DNA of 24,151 nt from Desulfobacterales bacterium (GTDB lineage: Bacteria; Desulfobacterota; Desulfobacteria; Desulfobacterales; UBA2174_A). The position numbers and the translations under genes were made by a program. The stretch is from assembly GCA_025454075.1 (NCBI GenBank), contig JALOPD010000025.1:1-24151 (forward strand), read 5' to 3'. The notes below the pieces were generated by a model. That model was not told where the DNA came from. It did no database searches and saw only the letters and a program-made list of their open reading frames with translations. The first letter of the stretch is position 1. Every line of letters begins with the position of its first letter. This document shows, one piece after another, positions 1 through 7,545 of the stretch.

Positions 1-612
1 GTCCTCACTGAGGTTGTAGGCCACGACCTCCCCGACCCGGATCTGCCGGTAGTAGATCGGGGCTCCGATCTCGAGGGAGCCCCTGCGCTCCGATTCGAGG
101 ATGAAATGCCGTCCCGGAAGCCCGGTCGTGACGATGGGCGGCTCCTCCAGCCCTTGGAAGGAGGTGGCGGGTTTTCCCTTCTTCCCGGGGTCCACATCAA
201 TGTATGCGCCTGAGAAGACCGTCCCCAGTCCGGAGAGGGCACTGGCGGAAACGCGGGCGCGGACCACCCAGAACCGGGTGTTCTCTGAAAGGAAACGCTC
301 TGCCTCCTTGACGAGCTGCGCTTTGGCAATCACGTGCGACAGGTCCTTGCCGAGGTGGACTTCCTCGATGAGGCCGATTTCCACATCCTTGAATTTGATT
401 TTGGTCTTTCCGGCTTCCAACCCATCCGCCGTTTTGAAGGTGATGGTGATCGCCGGGCCCTTTTCCGTCAGGGCCTTCACCACCAGCCAGCCGCCGATCA
501 GGGCCGCCACGACCGGTACGACCCATACGAGCGAAAAGCGGCGCCCGAGAGCCTTGACGGGCGCGGCGGGGACTTCCGGGAAATCGGAGTTCATCGAATG
601 TTGGTCACTCAT
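1..612 (-). CDS. pqiB: PqiB-like intermembrane transport protein (MCE family), partial at left edge
   Basis: The frame is open through the left edge, so only the first 204 residues are visible. The protein starts MSDQHSMNSD and has one N-terminal membrane anchor (about residues 28-47, WVVPVVAALIGGWLVVKAL). An MCE/MlaD-type domain follows from about residue 52 (ITITFKTADGLEAGKTKIKF), and a second MCE repeat begins near residue 170 (GLPGRHFILES, then GSLEIGAPIYYRQIRVGEVV). Known PqiB proteins carry three MCE domains that stack into a periplasmic tube and shuttle lipids between inner and outer membranes. The start ATG overlaps the end of the upstream pqiA half by 8 bases, which implies translational coupling. 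Two PqiA-type proteins directly upstream support the assignment. PqiC or the gene's remainder would lie beyond the window. Confidence 0.9.
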   Translation of the reverse strand, partial: MSDQHSMNSDFPEVPAAPVKALGRRFSLVWVVPVVAALIGGWLVVKALTEKGPAITITFKTADGLEAGKTKIKFKDVEIGLIEEVHLGKDLSHVIAKAQLVKEAERFLSENTRFWVVRARVSASALSGLGTVFSGAYIDVDPGKKGKPATSFQGLEEPPIVTTGLPGRHFILESERRGSLEIGAPIYYRQIRVGEVVAYNLSED

Positions 613-1246
613 GCATCTTCTCCTTTGCATCCCAGATCAAGCGGGGGTCGAAGCTCATGGCAGCCACCATGGTGATGACCACCACGGCGGCGAAGTGCAG
701 GGCGGCCGGTCCGGCCTGGATGGTCGCCAGCGCTCCGAGATTCACCAGCGCCACCAGGATCGTGACAACGAAGATGTCCAGCATGGACCAGCGGCCGACT
801 GCCTCCGTGATGAGGTACAGGCGGGTTCGGTCCTTGGGGCGGTAATGGGACCTGAACTGGACGGATATCAGCAGGTAGCCGAGGATGAACAATTTCACCA
901 GCGGCACGAAGATGCTGGCAATGAAGATGACCAGGGCAATCGGCCACGAGCCGCTCTGAACAAAGTAGATGACGCCGCTCATGATGGTGTCCGACTGGAC
1001 CTGTCCGAGCGACGTGACCGTGGTCATCGGAAGGACGTTGGCGGGGATGTAGAAGATGCAGGCGGCGATCACCAGGGCCCAGGTGCGGGCGATGCTGTCG
1101 GGCTTGCGACTGTGCAGGGCCGCCCCGCAGCGTGGACATTTCGCGGCCCCGGCCGTGGGCTTCGGGGGTGCCGCCGGGCACAGGAGGTGGCAGACGGAGC
1201 AGGCGATCAGACCGGCTTTGCGCGCCGTCAGGGCGTTTTTCTTCAA
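605..1246 (-). CDS. pqiA: PqiA-like integral membrane protein, second half-size copy
   Basis: This half-size paraquat-inducible protein A has about 213 residues. It begins with two zinc-ribbon-like cysteine pairs (CSVCHLLC and CPRCGAAL). About four membrane segments follow, with the family signatures IPANVLPMTTV, SGSWPIALVIFIASIFVPLVKLF and RWSMLDIFVVTILVALV. E. coli PqiA is one protein made of two such halves; here the halves are separate genes. I chose a TTG start because it overlaps the previous stop as TTGA and sits about 7 bases after a GGGAGG ribosome site. A GTG at 1270 in the same frame is the alternative, but it has no well-spaced site. PqiA is an inner-membrane partner of PqiB. Confidence 0.88.
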   Translation of the reverse strand: MKKNALTARKAGLIACSVCHLLCPAAPPKPTAGAAKCPRCGAALHSRKPDSIARTWALVIAACIFYIPANVLPMTTVTSLGQVQSDTIMSGVIYFVQSGSWPIALVIFIASIFVPLVKLFILGYLLISVQFRSHYRPKDRTRLYLITEAVGRWSMLDIFVVTILVALVNLGALATIQAGPAALHFAAVVVITMVAAMSFDPRLIWDAKEKMHE

Positions 1247-1851
1247 CGGGGGCCCTCCCAGCGTTCCCACACCTCGTGGGGATCGACCGCGGCGGAGGCC
1301 GCTGCCATGATGAAGATGAAGGCCGTCAGCGAGTAGACGGCGACTCCCGGCACGATCTGGGCCATTTTGGCCAGCTTAACAAGGCTCACCAGGACCCCCA
1401 GCATGAAAATTTCCACCATATGCCACGGCTGGAGGAGTCTCAGGTAGCGGAACACACGGAACATGCCGGGAGTCTTGCGGTTGAGGCTCACCGGCACGAG
1501 CACGTACAAAGAGGCCAGCAGATGCAGGCCGGGAACAATGAGCAAATTCAAGGCCACGAGGGCGGCCAGCGCCCCCATGCCTTGGTCGGCGAGTTGACGA
1601 ATGCCCGTGATGACGTGCGTCTGATGCTCCAGCCCTCCTTTCTTAAACGTCAAGAAAGGGAAAGCGTTGAACATGACGAACAGGATCACTGCGGCGAAGA
1701 GAAGCGCCAAGGGGCGCTGAAAGCTTTTGGGTTTGTTCTTGATGAGCACGATTCCGCAGCGCCGGCAGAGCGCCGCCGAGCCCTCGGGCACTGAGGGGAC
1801 CCGCTGCAAGAGGTCGCAGTCGTGGCAGGCCATGAGATGTCCGGCTGACAT
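1243..1851 (-). CDS. pqiA: PqiA-like integral membrane protein, first half-size copy
   Basis: This 202-residue protein begins with a CHDCDLL / CRRCG double CxxC region. Four predicted membrane segments follow, including RPLALLFAAVILFVMFNAF, GALAALVALNLLIVPGLHLL and MVEIFMLGVLVSLVKLAKMA. The late motif YSLTAFIFIMAAASAAVDPHEVWE is typical of the PqiA family. It is the first gene of the pqi set and is followed with a 4-base overlap by the second PqiA half. No strong ribosome-binding site precedes the ATG at 1851, and an ATG six codons further in (MACHDCD) is an equally possible start. The role is inferred to be in envelope lipid transport with PqiB. Confidence 0.88.
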   Translation of the reverse strand: MSAGHLMACHDCDLLQRVPSVPEGSAALCRRCGIVLIKNKPKSFQRPLALLFAAVILFVMFNAFPFLTFKKGGLEHQTHVITGIRQLADQGMGALAALVALNLLIVPGLHLLASLYVLVPVSLNRKTPGMFRVFRYLRLLQPWHMVEIFMLGVLVSLVKLAKMAQIVPGVAVYSLTAFIFIMAAASAAVDPHEVWERWEGPR

Positions 1852-1944
1852 GAGAATTCAATACCATGCCGCAGCGCCCGGCTGCAAGCCCTCACTTGCG
1901 GAATGGAGTTGCTCAGCCTCTCCGGGCGGCCCGCCGAAGCGGGG

Positions 1945-1973
1945 TTGACGGGTGCGGTGATCGTAAGCATAGT
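1945..1973 (+). promoter_or_regulatory. Predicted sigma-70 promoter of the small HTH gene
   Basis: TTGACG at 1945-1950 and CATAGT at 1968-1973 are separated by 17 bases and point toward the HTH gene, with a leader of about 75 bases. The -35 is near consensus and the -10 matches four of six positions. This is a pattern match only. Confidence 0.4.
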
Positions 1974-2055
1974 TGAAAGCAGGCAACGGCGGAGCCGGAC
2001 GACGAACCGGGCGGCCGCACACCCGCCGGACGCATCAACGCAAGGGGGCCATCGA

Positions 2056-2256
2056 ATGGCGAGTCTTAACCCGCATACGGAAGTCGGTGGGAATTTTGTG
2101 AGCGTGGCAGATGCCGCACGCTATCTCGGGGTCGGCCGCAAGGTGGTGTACCAGCTGATCGAGTACCATCGGATTCGGGCGGTCCGTCGACGGCAGTTCC
2201 TGATGGTGGACAGGGAAAGCCTTGAAGAATTCCAGCGGACCGGGCAGATCACCTGA
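2056..2256 (+). CDS. Small excisionase-family helix-turn-helix DNA-binding protein
   Basis: This 66-residue protein is almost entirely one winged HTH of the excisionase/MerR-like HTH_17 type. VSVADAARYLGVGRKVVYQLIEYHRIRAVR covers the helix-turn-helix (about residues 15-44), and a wing plus last strand follows (RRQFLMVDRESLEEF). The ATG at 2056 was chosen because AAGGGGG lies about 7 bases before it and the family normally starts just before the HTH; the frame is open further upstream, but that stretch looks non-coding. No integrase, recombinase or phage gene is nearby, so it is more likely a small regulator than a true Xis. It is a single-gene unit with its own promoter and terminator, and its target is unknown. 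Confidence 0.85.
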   Translation: MASLNPHTEVGGNFVSVADAARYLGVGRKVVYQLIEYHRIRAVRRRQFLMVDRESLEEFQRTGQIT

Positions 2257-2277
2257 CCCGGCCCACTGATGCCGGCG

Positions 2278-2313
2278 TCGGCCGTGATGGTTGCATCACG
2301 GCCGATTTTTTTT
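2278..2313 (+). terminator. Strong Rho-independent terminator after the HTH gene
   Basis: There is a perfect 12-bp stem (TCGGCCGTGATG with CATCACGGCCGA), a 4-base loop and eight T residues directly after it on the plus strand. It starts 21 bases after the HTH stop codon. The stem and T-run also encode the last residues and stop of the convergent PHP gene. On the minus strand no T-run follows, so it should stop only plus-strand transcription efficiently. Confidence 0.92.
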
Positions 2314-3231
2314 ATCTCGAGCCGCCCCGGCGGCGATGTTCGCGCGCCGTTCGTCCAGGCTGCGCTTCACGTTTTCCTTGATCCTGCGCGAGGTGGTGTT
2401 CAGAAACCGAAGGTTTTTTTCGACCAGATCCGGGTAGTGGCGCATGCTGGAGCGCAGTTTGCCACCGCTGGATGTCATCTTGCGCAGGATGTCGATCTCT
2501 TTTCCGATCACCCGCGCCCTGCGGCGCTTGACCGCATCCAGAAACGCACGCCGCTTCCAGGCGCAATCGGCCACCGTGACCACTCGCCCCAACTGACTCA
2601 GGCGATGGCCGTCGCTGCCGCCCGTGATGCTTTTGTTCAAATTGAAGCCCAGGAGGGCGCTCTTCAAGTTCCACTTGTTGAGGTTCTCCGAGTTGATCAC
2701 CTCCACCCCGTCCGCCAGCTCCAACAGCCCCGTGTACTTCTCGTCGTTGAAATACGGGTTGTGGATGCCGGTGTAGCTGCCGCAGTAGGGGTGCGGGAAG
2801 ATGATCAGCGTCTCGAATTTTCGCGCCCGGCGGATGAGGTCCTCCAGCTCCAGGGAGAGGGAGGACATGATCTCGGCCCCCACGAACGGCTGGACATGCT
2901 GGCTGTAGAACCGCAAAAGGCTCTTGATCTCGTAAAAATAGACCAGCAGATGGGTGCCTTCGTAGGAGGTCAGCTCGATGCCGGGGATGCTGAAGACGCT
3001 TTTGAAGCGGTCGATCTCCGCCGCGCCGTGGATGGCGTTGTGGTCGGTCACCGCGATGCCGATCCCCAGCTCTATGGCTCGCTGCGCGATCTCTTCGATC
3101 GAAGCGTGCCCGTCCGACAGGTGGCTGTGGAAATGCATGTCGACGACGGCGTACCGCTCGCGCAGCTCCGGCAAGTTAGGGCGTTCAAAAAGAATCTTGT
3201 GAAACGAATCAGAAAGCATGCTGCGGTCCAT
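2296..3231 (-). CDS. PHP-domain metal-dependent phosphoesterase
   Basis: This 311-residue protein carries the PHP metal-binding signatures in order: DMHFHSH (His33, His35), VTDHNAI (Asp63-His64), PGIELTSYEG, IIFPHPYCG and GGSDGHRL. PHP enzymes (TrpH/YciV-like) hydrolyse phosphoester bonds such as those in 3',5'-bisphosphonucleotides or short oligonucleotides using a di- or trinuclear metal centre. The C-terminal 60 or so residues are basic and helical (RRIKENVKRSLDERR). It is the last gene of the minus-strand array, but a 182-base gap separates it from the glycosyltransferase, so it may have its own promoter. No clear ribosome-binding site is visible before the ATG. Its stop codon lies inside the convergent terminator hairpin. 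The substrate cannot be read from sequence. Confidence 0.85.
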   Translation of the reverse strand: MDRSMLSDSFHKILFERPNLPELRERYAVVDMHFHSHLSDGHASIEEIAQRAIELGIGIAVTDHNAIHGAAEIDRFKSVFSIPGIELTSYEGTHLLVYFYEIKSLLRFYSQHVQPFVGAEIMSSLSLELEDLIRRARKFETLIIFPHPYCGSYTGIHNPYFNDEKYTGLLELADGVEVINSENLNKWNLKSALLGFNLNKSITGGSDGHRLSQLGRVVTVADCAWKRRAFLDAVKRRRARVIGKEIDILRKMTSSGGKLRSSMRHYPDLVEKNLRFLNTTSRRIKENVKRSLDERRANIAAGAARDKKNRP

Positions 3232-3389
3232 GGTCCATCACTGCGTGGGGTCATAATCAGTTTGATTGAGAAAATAACCAGCGGATACGAGTCCCGCAAC
3301 CTTCAAGGCTAAATTCATCTCGAAAAATTCCGGGACCGCGTGGGGCAGCGGCGAAAGGTGAGGTTCATGCGAGCGTCGCATGATAGAAC

Positions 3390-3408
3390 CTATCGGCCGA
3401 ACCGATAG
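3390..3408 (-). terminator. Hairpin just after the glycosyltransferase stop, possible weak terminator or mRNA 3' structure
   Basis: The 7-bp stem CTATCGG / CCGATAG with a 5-base loop lies 5 bases beyond the stop codon of the fused glycosyltransferase. There is no proper T-run after it on the minus strand (GTTCTATC follows), so termination would be weak. It may separate the PHP gene from the long array. Confidence 0.35.
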
Positions 3409-3413
3409 AAACT

Positions 3414-4742
3414 TTAGCCCTTCTTGCCACGGTACCAGGCGGCCAGGCGTTGCGGCGAGACGCCCGCGCAGTAGGCTGCGATGACACACTGGTTGACCAG
3501 CCAGGTTTTCACGGCCCCCAACCGGAGCCAGCGCCGGGCCGATGTCTCGGCGCAGCCGGGGGCCAGCGCGATGCGGCCCCGGCGTTTGAGGCGCCGCACC
3601 ATCTCGAAATCCTCCATGATGGGAATAGGGGGAAACGCTCCCAAATCCCAAAAGAGGCTTCTTCGCATAAACAGGGCTTGGTCCCCATAGGGCATCTGCA
3701 GGAGGCGGGAGCGCAAGTTGGCGACGGCCTCGATTGTCCTTAAGCCTCTCAAGCTTCCATCGATTCTGAGCCGGAAAGCGCCGGCGGCCACCCTGGGACG
3801 AGCCAGCATCTGTCGGACCTGCGCCTCGAAACCTGCGGGAAGCCGGGTGTCGGCGTGTAGAAACAGCAGAAGGTCGCCGCCGGCGGCAGCGGCGCCGACA
3901 TTCATCTGGATGGATCGGGGCGGACGCGCTTCCAGGACCCGAACGTCGGCGGCCCGCGCGACGGCGATCGTTCCATCGGCGCTGCCGCCGTCGACCACGA
4001 TGATTTCGACGTTGGAACTGCGGGCCAGGGCCGAGAGGGTTTCCGCTATTTGACCGGCCTCGTTCAAGGCCGGTATGACGACGGAAAGCTCGGGGTGGTC
4101 TCTTCCGGAGCAGAGCGCCTGCATCGCCGCCGACAGATCCTGCGGGCGGTCAACGTCCGCGAGCGTTTTCAGCAGGCGGTAGGTCAGGCCCGCATCGCGC
4201 ACCATGCCCAGCGTCCGGGCGAGCACATCGGGCGAACCCCAGGGGATGCTTGGCCCCAAATAAGCCGTACCGCGCCGGAAGCCAGCGGCCGTCATCCCGA
4301 TCAGGTAATAGCCCCCGTCCGCCGCCGGACCGAACACCAGGTCGTGATGTTTCAAAGCGTTGAACGCCCGGACGACGGTTGCGGATGTGAGGCCGGGGAT
4401 ATCCGACCCGATGAGAACCGCACGTGGCGCCCCTTCCGCAAAGGCGTCGCCGAGGCTGGTTTGCATGCGGGCGCCGATGTCGCCGCTTCCCTGGGGGCGG
4501 AAGGTGAAGCTCTCCCCAAGCCACTGCCGCATCCGGGCCTCACCGCCGCCCTCGTGCCGAACTTCCAACGAGAGCCCGCGGCGGCGTCCCGCTTCGGCGG
4601 CCGCCCGCGCGGCATGCTCTGTCAACCGCCGCTGGAACTCCGAGGCCCCCTCCGGCCCCAGCACCGGAATCAGCCGGGTCTTGGTGGTCCCCGGTTCGGG
4701 GGAGCGGGTGAACAGAATAAGGCGTTCAGACGCTGCGCTCAA
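3414..4742 (-). CDS. Fused TIGR04282 / TIGR04283 double glycosyltransferase
   Basis: Two glycosyltransferase domains are joined in 442 residues. Residues 1 to about 210 match the DUF2064/TIGR04282 family: LILFTRSPEPGTTKTRL at the nucleotide-binding end, LIGSDIPGLT near 110-119 and DLVFGPAADGGYYLIG. Residues from about 219 match a GT-A family 2 enzyme of the TIGR04283 type: LSVVIPALNEAGQIAETL, VVDGGSADGT (250-258), LLFLHADTRLP (a DxD-like motif near 297-299) and MPYGDQALFMRR. Both families are named for association with arsenosugar biosynthesis genes and are usually adjacent separate genes. The start is TTG with a weak ribosome site, 44 bases after acnA, so it is probably co-transcribed. The sugar and acceptor are unknown. 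No frameshift is seen at the junction. Confidence 0.88.
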   Translation of the reverse strand: MSAASERLILFTRSPEPGTTKTRLIPVLGPEGASEFQRRLTEHAARAAAEAGRRRGLSLEVRHEGGGEARMRQWLGESFTFRPQGSGDIGARMQTSLGDAFAEGAPRAVLIGSDIPGLTSATVVRAFNALKHHDLVFGPAADGGYYLIGMTAAGFRRGTAYLGPSIPWGSPDVLARTLGMVRDAGLTYRLLKTLADVDRPQDLSAAMQALCSGRDHPELSVVIPALNEAGQIAETLSALARSSNVEIIVVDGGSADGTIAVARAADVRVLEARPPRSIQMNVGAAAAGGDLLLFLHADTRLPAGFEAQVRQMLARPRVAAGAFRLRIDGSLRGLRTIEAVANLRSRLLQMPYGDQALFMRRSLFWDLGAFPPIPIMEDFEMVRRLKRRGRIALAPGCAETSARRWLRLGAVKTWLVNQCVIAAYCAGVSPQRLAAWYRGKKG

Positions 4743-4786
4743 AGGCGGCTCGCCTGCTGCAAGAACGGAGCCTTCTGCCAGACCGG

Positions 4787-7531
4787 CTACTTACCCTCCA
4801 TGATCTTGCGGAGAACGTACGCCAGGATTCCGCCGTGGACGTAATAGTCCACCTCGATGTCGGTGTCCACCCGGGCGGTCACCTCGAAGGCGATTTCGCG
4901 GCCGTCCGGTTTCACGGCCTTGACCGGAAGCGTCTTGCGCGGCGCAAGCGCTTCGACACCGGTGATCGTGAACGTCTCCGAACCATCCAGGCCGAGGTTG
5001 CGCCAACTCTGGCCGTCTTTGAAAACGAGGGGCAGCACCCCCATGCCGACGAGGTTGCTGCGGTGGATGCGCTCGAAGGACTCGGCGATGGCGGCTTTCA
5101 CGCCCAGCAGGCTCGGCCCCTTGGCCGCCCAGTCCCGCGAGGACCCGGCGCCGTATTCCTTCCCGGCCAGGACGACGAGCGGACGGGATTCCGACTTGTA
5201 GGTCATGGCCGCATCGTAAATGAATGTCTCCTGCCGCTCCGGGAATTTCAGGGTGAGGCTGCCCTCCTTGGGTGCCACCATCTTGTTCTTGATGCGGATG
5301 TTGCCGAAGGTGCCGCGCATCATCACCTCGTGGTTGCCGCGGCGGGCGCCGTAGGAGTTGAAATCCTTTTTTTCCACCCCCTTGCCGATGAGATACCGGC
5401 CGGCGGGGTACTGGGCGGCAATGGCACCGGCCGGCGAGATGTGATCGGTGGTGACCGTGTCGCCGACCATCAGCAGCACGGCCGCATCCCGGATGTTCGA
5501 CGGCCGGCCGTGCGCCAGCGAGAAGCCTTCGAAGTAGGGTGGCTTGCGGACGTAAGTGGAGGCCTCCTCCCAGGCGAAGGTGGTGCTGCCCTTGACCGCG
5601 AGCCGCTGCCAGAACTGGTCGCCCTTGAAGATCTGACCGTATTGCTGCCGATAGAACTTTCGCTTGACGTGTTGCGCGACGAGCTCCGCCACTTCCGCGT
5701 TGCCGGGCCAGATGTCTTTCAGGAACACCGGCCGACCCCGGGGGTCGCACCCCACCGGTTCGGTGGTGAGGTCCATGTCCACGCGGCCGGCCAGCGCGAA
5801 GGCCACCACCAGCATGGGCGACATCAGGAAGTTCGATTTGATCCGCTGGTGGATGCGCGCCTCGAAGTTGCGGTTGCCCGACAGGACCGCCGCCACGTTC
5901 AAATCATTTTGGGTGATGGCCTCCTCGATCTCCGGCAGCAGGGGGCCGCTGTTGCCGATGCAGGTCGTGCAGCCGAAGGCCGCCAGGTGGAACCCGAGCC
6001 CCTCCAGATAGGGCAGCAGCCCGGCGTCCTTGAGGTAGTCGACCACCACCTTCGAGCCGGGCGCCAGCGATGTTTTGACGTGGGCCGGCACTTTCAACCC
6101 ATGCTCGACCGCTCGCTTGGCGACCAGCCCAGCCCCGAGCAGGACCGAGGGGTTTGAGGTGTTGGTGCAGGAGGTGATGGCGGCGATGACCACATCGCCG
6201 TCGCAGAGCTTGACCTCGTGCCCGTTGAGGACCACGTTGCAGGTTTTTTTCTTCGGCAGGCACTGCTCCGGAGGGCTGGCGGCGGACCCCGATTCCTGGT
6301 GAAAGGTCGTCATGGGCGTGGTTTCGGTTTTGCGCTCGTAGTTGCAGCCGAGCGCCTTCATGAAGCTCGCCTTGAGCTCCGGCAGGGGAATCCGGTCCTG
6401 CGGCCGAGCGGGGCCGGCGACCGAAGGTACGACCGCCCCCAGGTCCAGTTGCAGGACCTCGGTGTATTCGGGTTTTTCGGCGCCGGTGTAAAACAGGCCG
6501 AGCGCCTTGGAGAGCCTCTCCACCACGGCGGCCTGGGCGGAGCGGTTGGTCATGTGCAGGTAGTCGATGGTCTTCTCGTCGACCGGGAAAAACCCCAGTG
6601 TCGCCCCGTATTCCGGGGTCATGTTGGCAATTGTCGCGCGGTCGGTCACGGACAGACTCTTCATGCCGGGCCCGAAGTACTCGACGAATTTTTCGACCAC
6701 CCCGCGCTTGCGCAGCATTTCCGTGACGGTGAGCACGAGGTCGGTCGCCGTCACGCCTTCCCGGAGGGCGCCCGTCATGCGCACGCCGATCACCTCGGGG
6801 ATGGCCATGTAGTACGGCTGGCCCAGCATCACGGCTTCGGCCTCGATGCCCCCCACGCCCCAGCCCATGACGCCGATGCCGTTGATCATGGTGGTGTGGG
6901 AATCCAGCCCCACCACCGTGTCGGGGTAGGCCAGCACCCGGCCTTCCCGTTTTTCCGTGGTGATGACGCGGCCGATGTATTCCAGGTTCACCTGGTGGCA
7001 TATGCCGGAGTTGGGCGGGACCACCTGGAAGCGGTCGAAGCTCTCCTGGGCCCACTTGAGCAGGGCGTAGCGCTCGCCGTTGCGCTCGTATTCCCGGGCG
7101 ACGTTTTCAACCAGGGCGTCGGCGGTGCCCCAGGCGTCCACCTGGATCGAGTGGTCCACGATCAGGTCCACGGGCACGAGCGGGTTGATCCTGGCCGGGT
7201 CGCCGCCCAGCTCCTTCACCGCGTCCCGCATGGCCGCCAGGTCCACCACCGCCGGCACGCCGGTGAAGTCCTGCATCAGCACCCGCGCGGGGTGGTAGGG
7301 AATTTCCTGGGGGGCTGCGTAGCGCTTTTTCCAGCGGGCGATGTTGAGCACATCGCTCTCCTTGACCACGCGGTCGTCCATCTTGCGCAGCAGGTTTTCC
7401 ACGAGAATCCGAATCGAAAAGGGCAGCCGGCCGATCCTGGCGATTCCCTTCTTTTCCAGCAGACCGATGTCGTAGAAGCGATACTCCTTTTTGTTGACGG
7501 TGGCCTTGCGGATGAATTCCGATTTTTTCAT
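4787..7531 (-). CDS. acnA: Aconitate hydratase (AcnA type)
   Basis: This 914-residue monofunctional aconitase interconverts citrate and isocitrate in the TCA cycle. The three [4Fe-4S] ligands are Cys455 (AAITSCTNTSNPS), Cys521 and Cys524 (FGCTTCIGNSGPL). Their 66 + 3 spacing is that of the AcnA/IRP1 branch. Other landmarks are QDFTGVPAVVDLAAMRDA, VDHSIQVD, GLDSHTTMINGIGVMGWGVGGIEAE and the C-terminal swivel-domain motif GKEYGAGSSRDWAAKG. The ATG at 7531 (MKKSEFIRKATVNKK) is preceded by AAGGAGGCGATC, an ideal ribosome site. The frame is open for another 137 codons upstream, but that part is antisense-like shadow over the preceding gene. It lies 14 bases after the molybdopterin oxidoreductase gene. 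Length and motifs are complete. Confidence 0.96.
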   Translation of the reverse strand: MKKSEFIRKATVNKKEYRFYDIGLLEKKGIARIGRLPFSIRILVENLLRKMDDRVVKESDVLNIARWKKRYAAPQEIPYHPARVLMQDFTGVPAVVDLAAMRDAVKELGGDPARINPLVPVDLIVDHSIQVDAWGTADALVENVAREYERNGERYALLKWAQESFDRFQVVPPNSGICHQVNLEYIGRVITTEKREGRVLAYPDTVVGLDSHTTMINGIGVMGWGVGGIEAEAVMLGQPYYMAIPEVIGVRMTGALREGVTATDLVLTVTEMLRKRGVVEKFVEYFGPGMKSLSVTDRATIANMTPEYGATLGFFPVDEKTIDYLHMTNRSAQAAVVERLSKALGLFYTGAEKPEYTEVLQLDLGAVVPSVAGPARPQDRIPLPELKASFMKALGCNYERKTETTPMTTFHQESGSAASPPEQCLPKKKTCNVVLNGHEVKLCDGDVVIAAITSCTNTSNPSVLLGAGLVAKRAVEHGLKVPAHVKTSLAPGSKVVVDYLKDAGLLPYLEGLGFHLAAFGCTTCIGNSGPLLPEIEEAITQNDLNVAAVLSGNRNFEARIHQRIKSNFLMSPMLVVAFALAGRVDMDLTTEPVGCDPRGRPVFLKDIWPGNAEVAELVAQHVKRKFYRQQYGQIFKGDQFWQRLAVKGSTTFAWEEASTYVRKPPYFEGFSLAHGRPSNIRDAAVLLMVGDTVTTDHISPAGAIAAQYPAGRYLIGKGVEKKDFNSYGARRGNHEVMMRGTFGNIRIKNKMVAPKEGSLTLKFPERQETFIYDAAMTYKSESRPLVVLAGKEYGAGSSRDWAAKGPSLLGVKAAIAESFERIHRSNLVGMGVLPLVFKDGQSWRNLGLDGSETFTITGVEALAPRKTLPVKAVKPDGREIAFEVTARVDTDIEVDYYVHGGILAYVLRKIMEGK

Positions 7532-7545
7532 GATCGCCTCCTTGC

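Noticed and set aside
1903..2055. Upstream in-frame extension of the HTH gene
   Set aside because: This part overlaps the predicted promoter and has no HTH-family similarity. The ATG at 2056 has a ribosome site and gives the family's usual size.
2056..2313. HTH gene as part of a prophage or integrative element
   Set aside because: No integrase, attachment repeats or phage genes are present within the window.
3238..3318. 26-residue minus-strand peptide (MNLALKVAGLVSAGYF start) between the PHP and glycosyltransferase genes
   Set aside because: It is too short, with a weak ribosome site and no sign of conservation that can be judged from sequence. It is probably chance.
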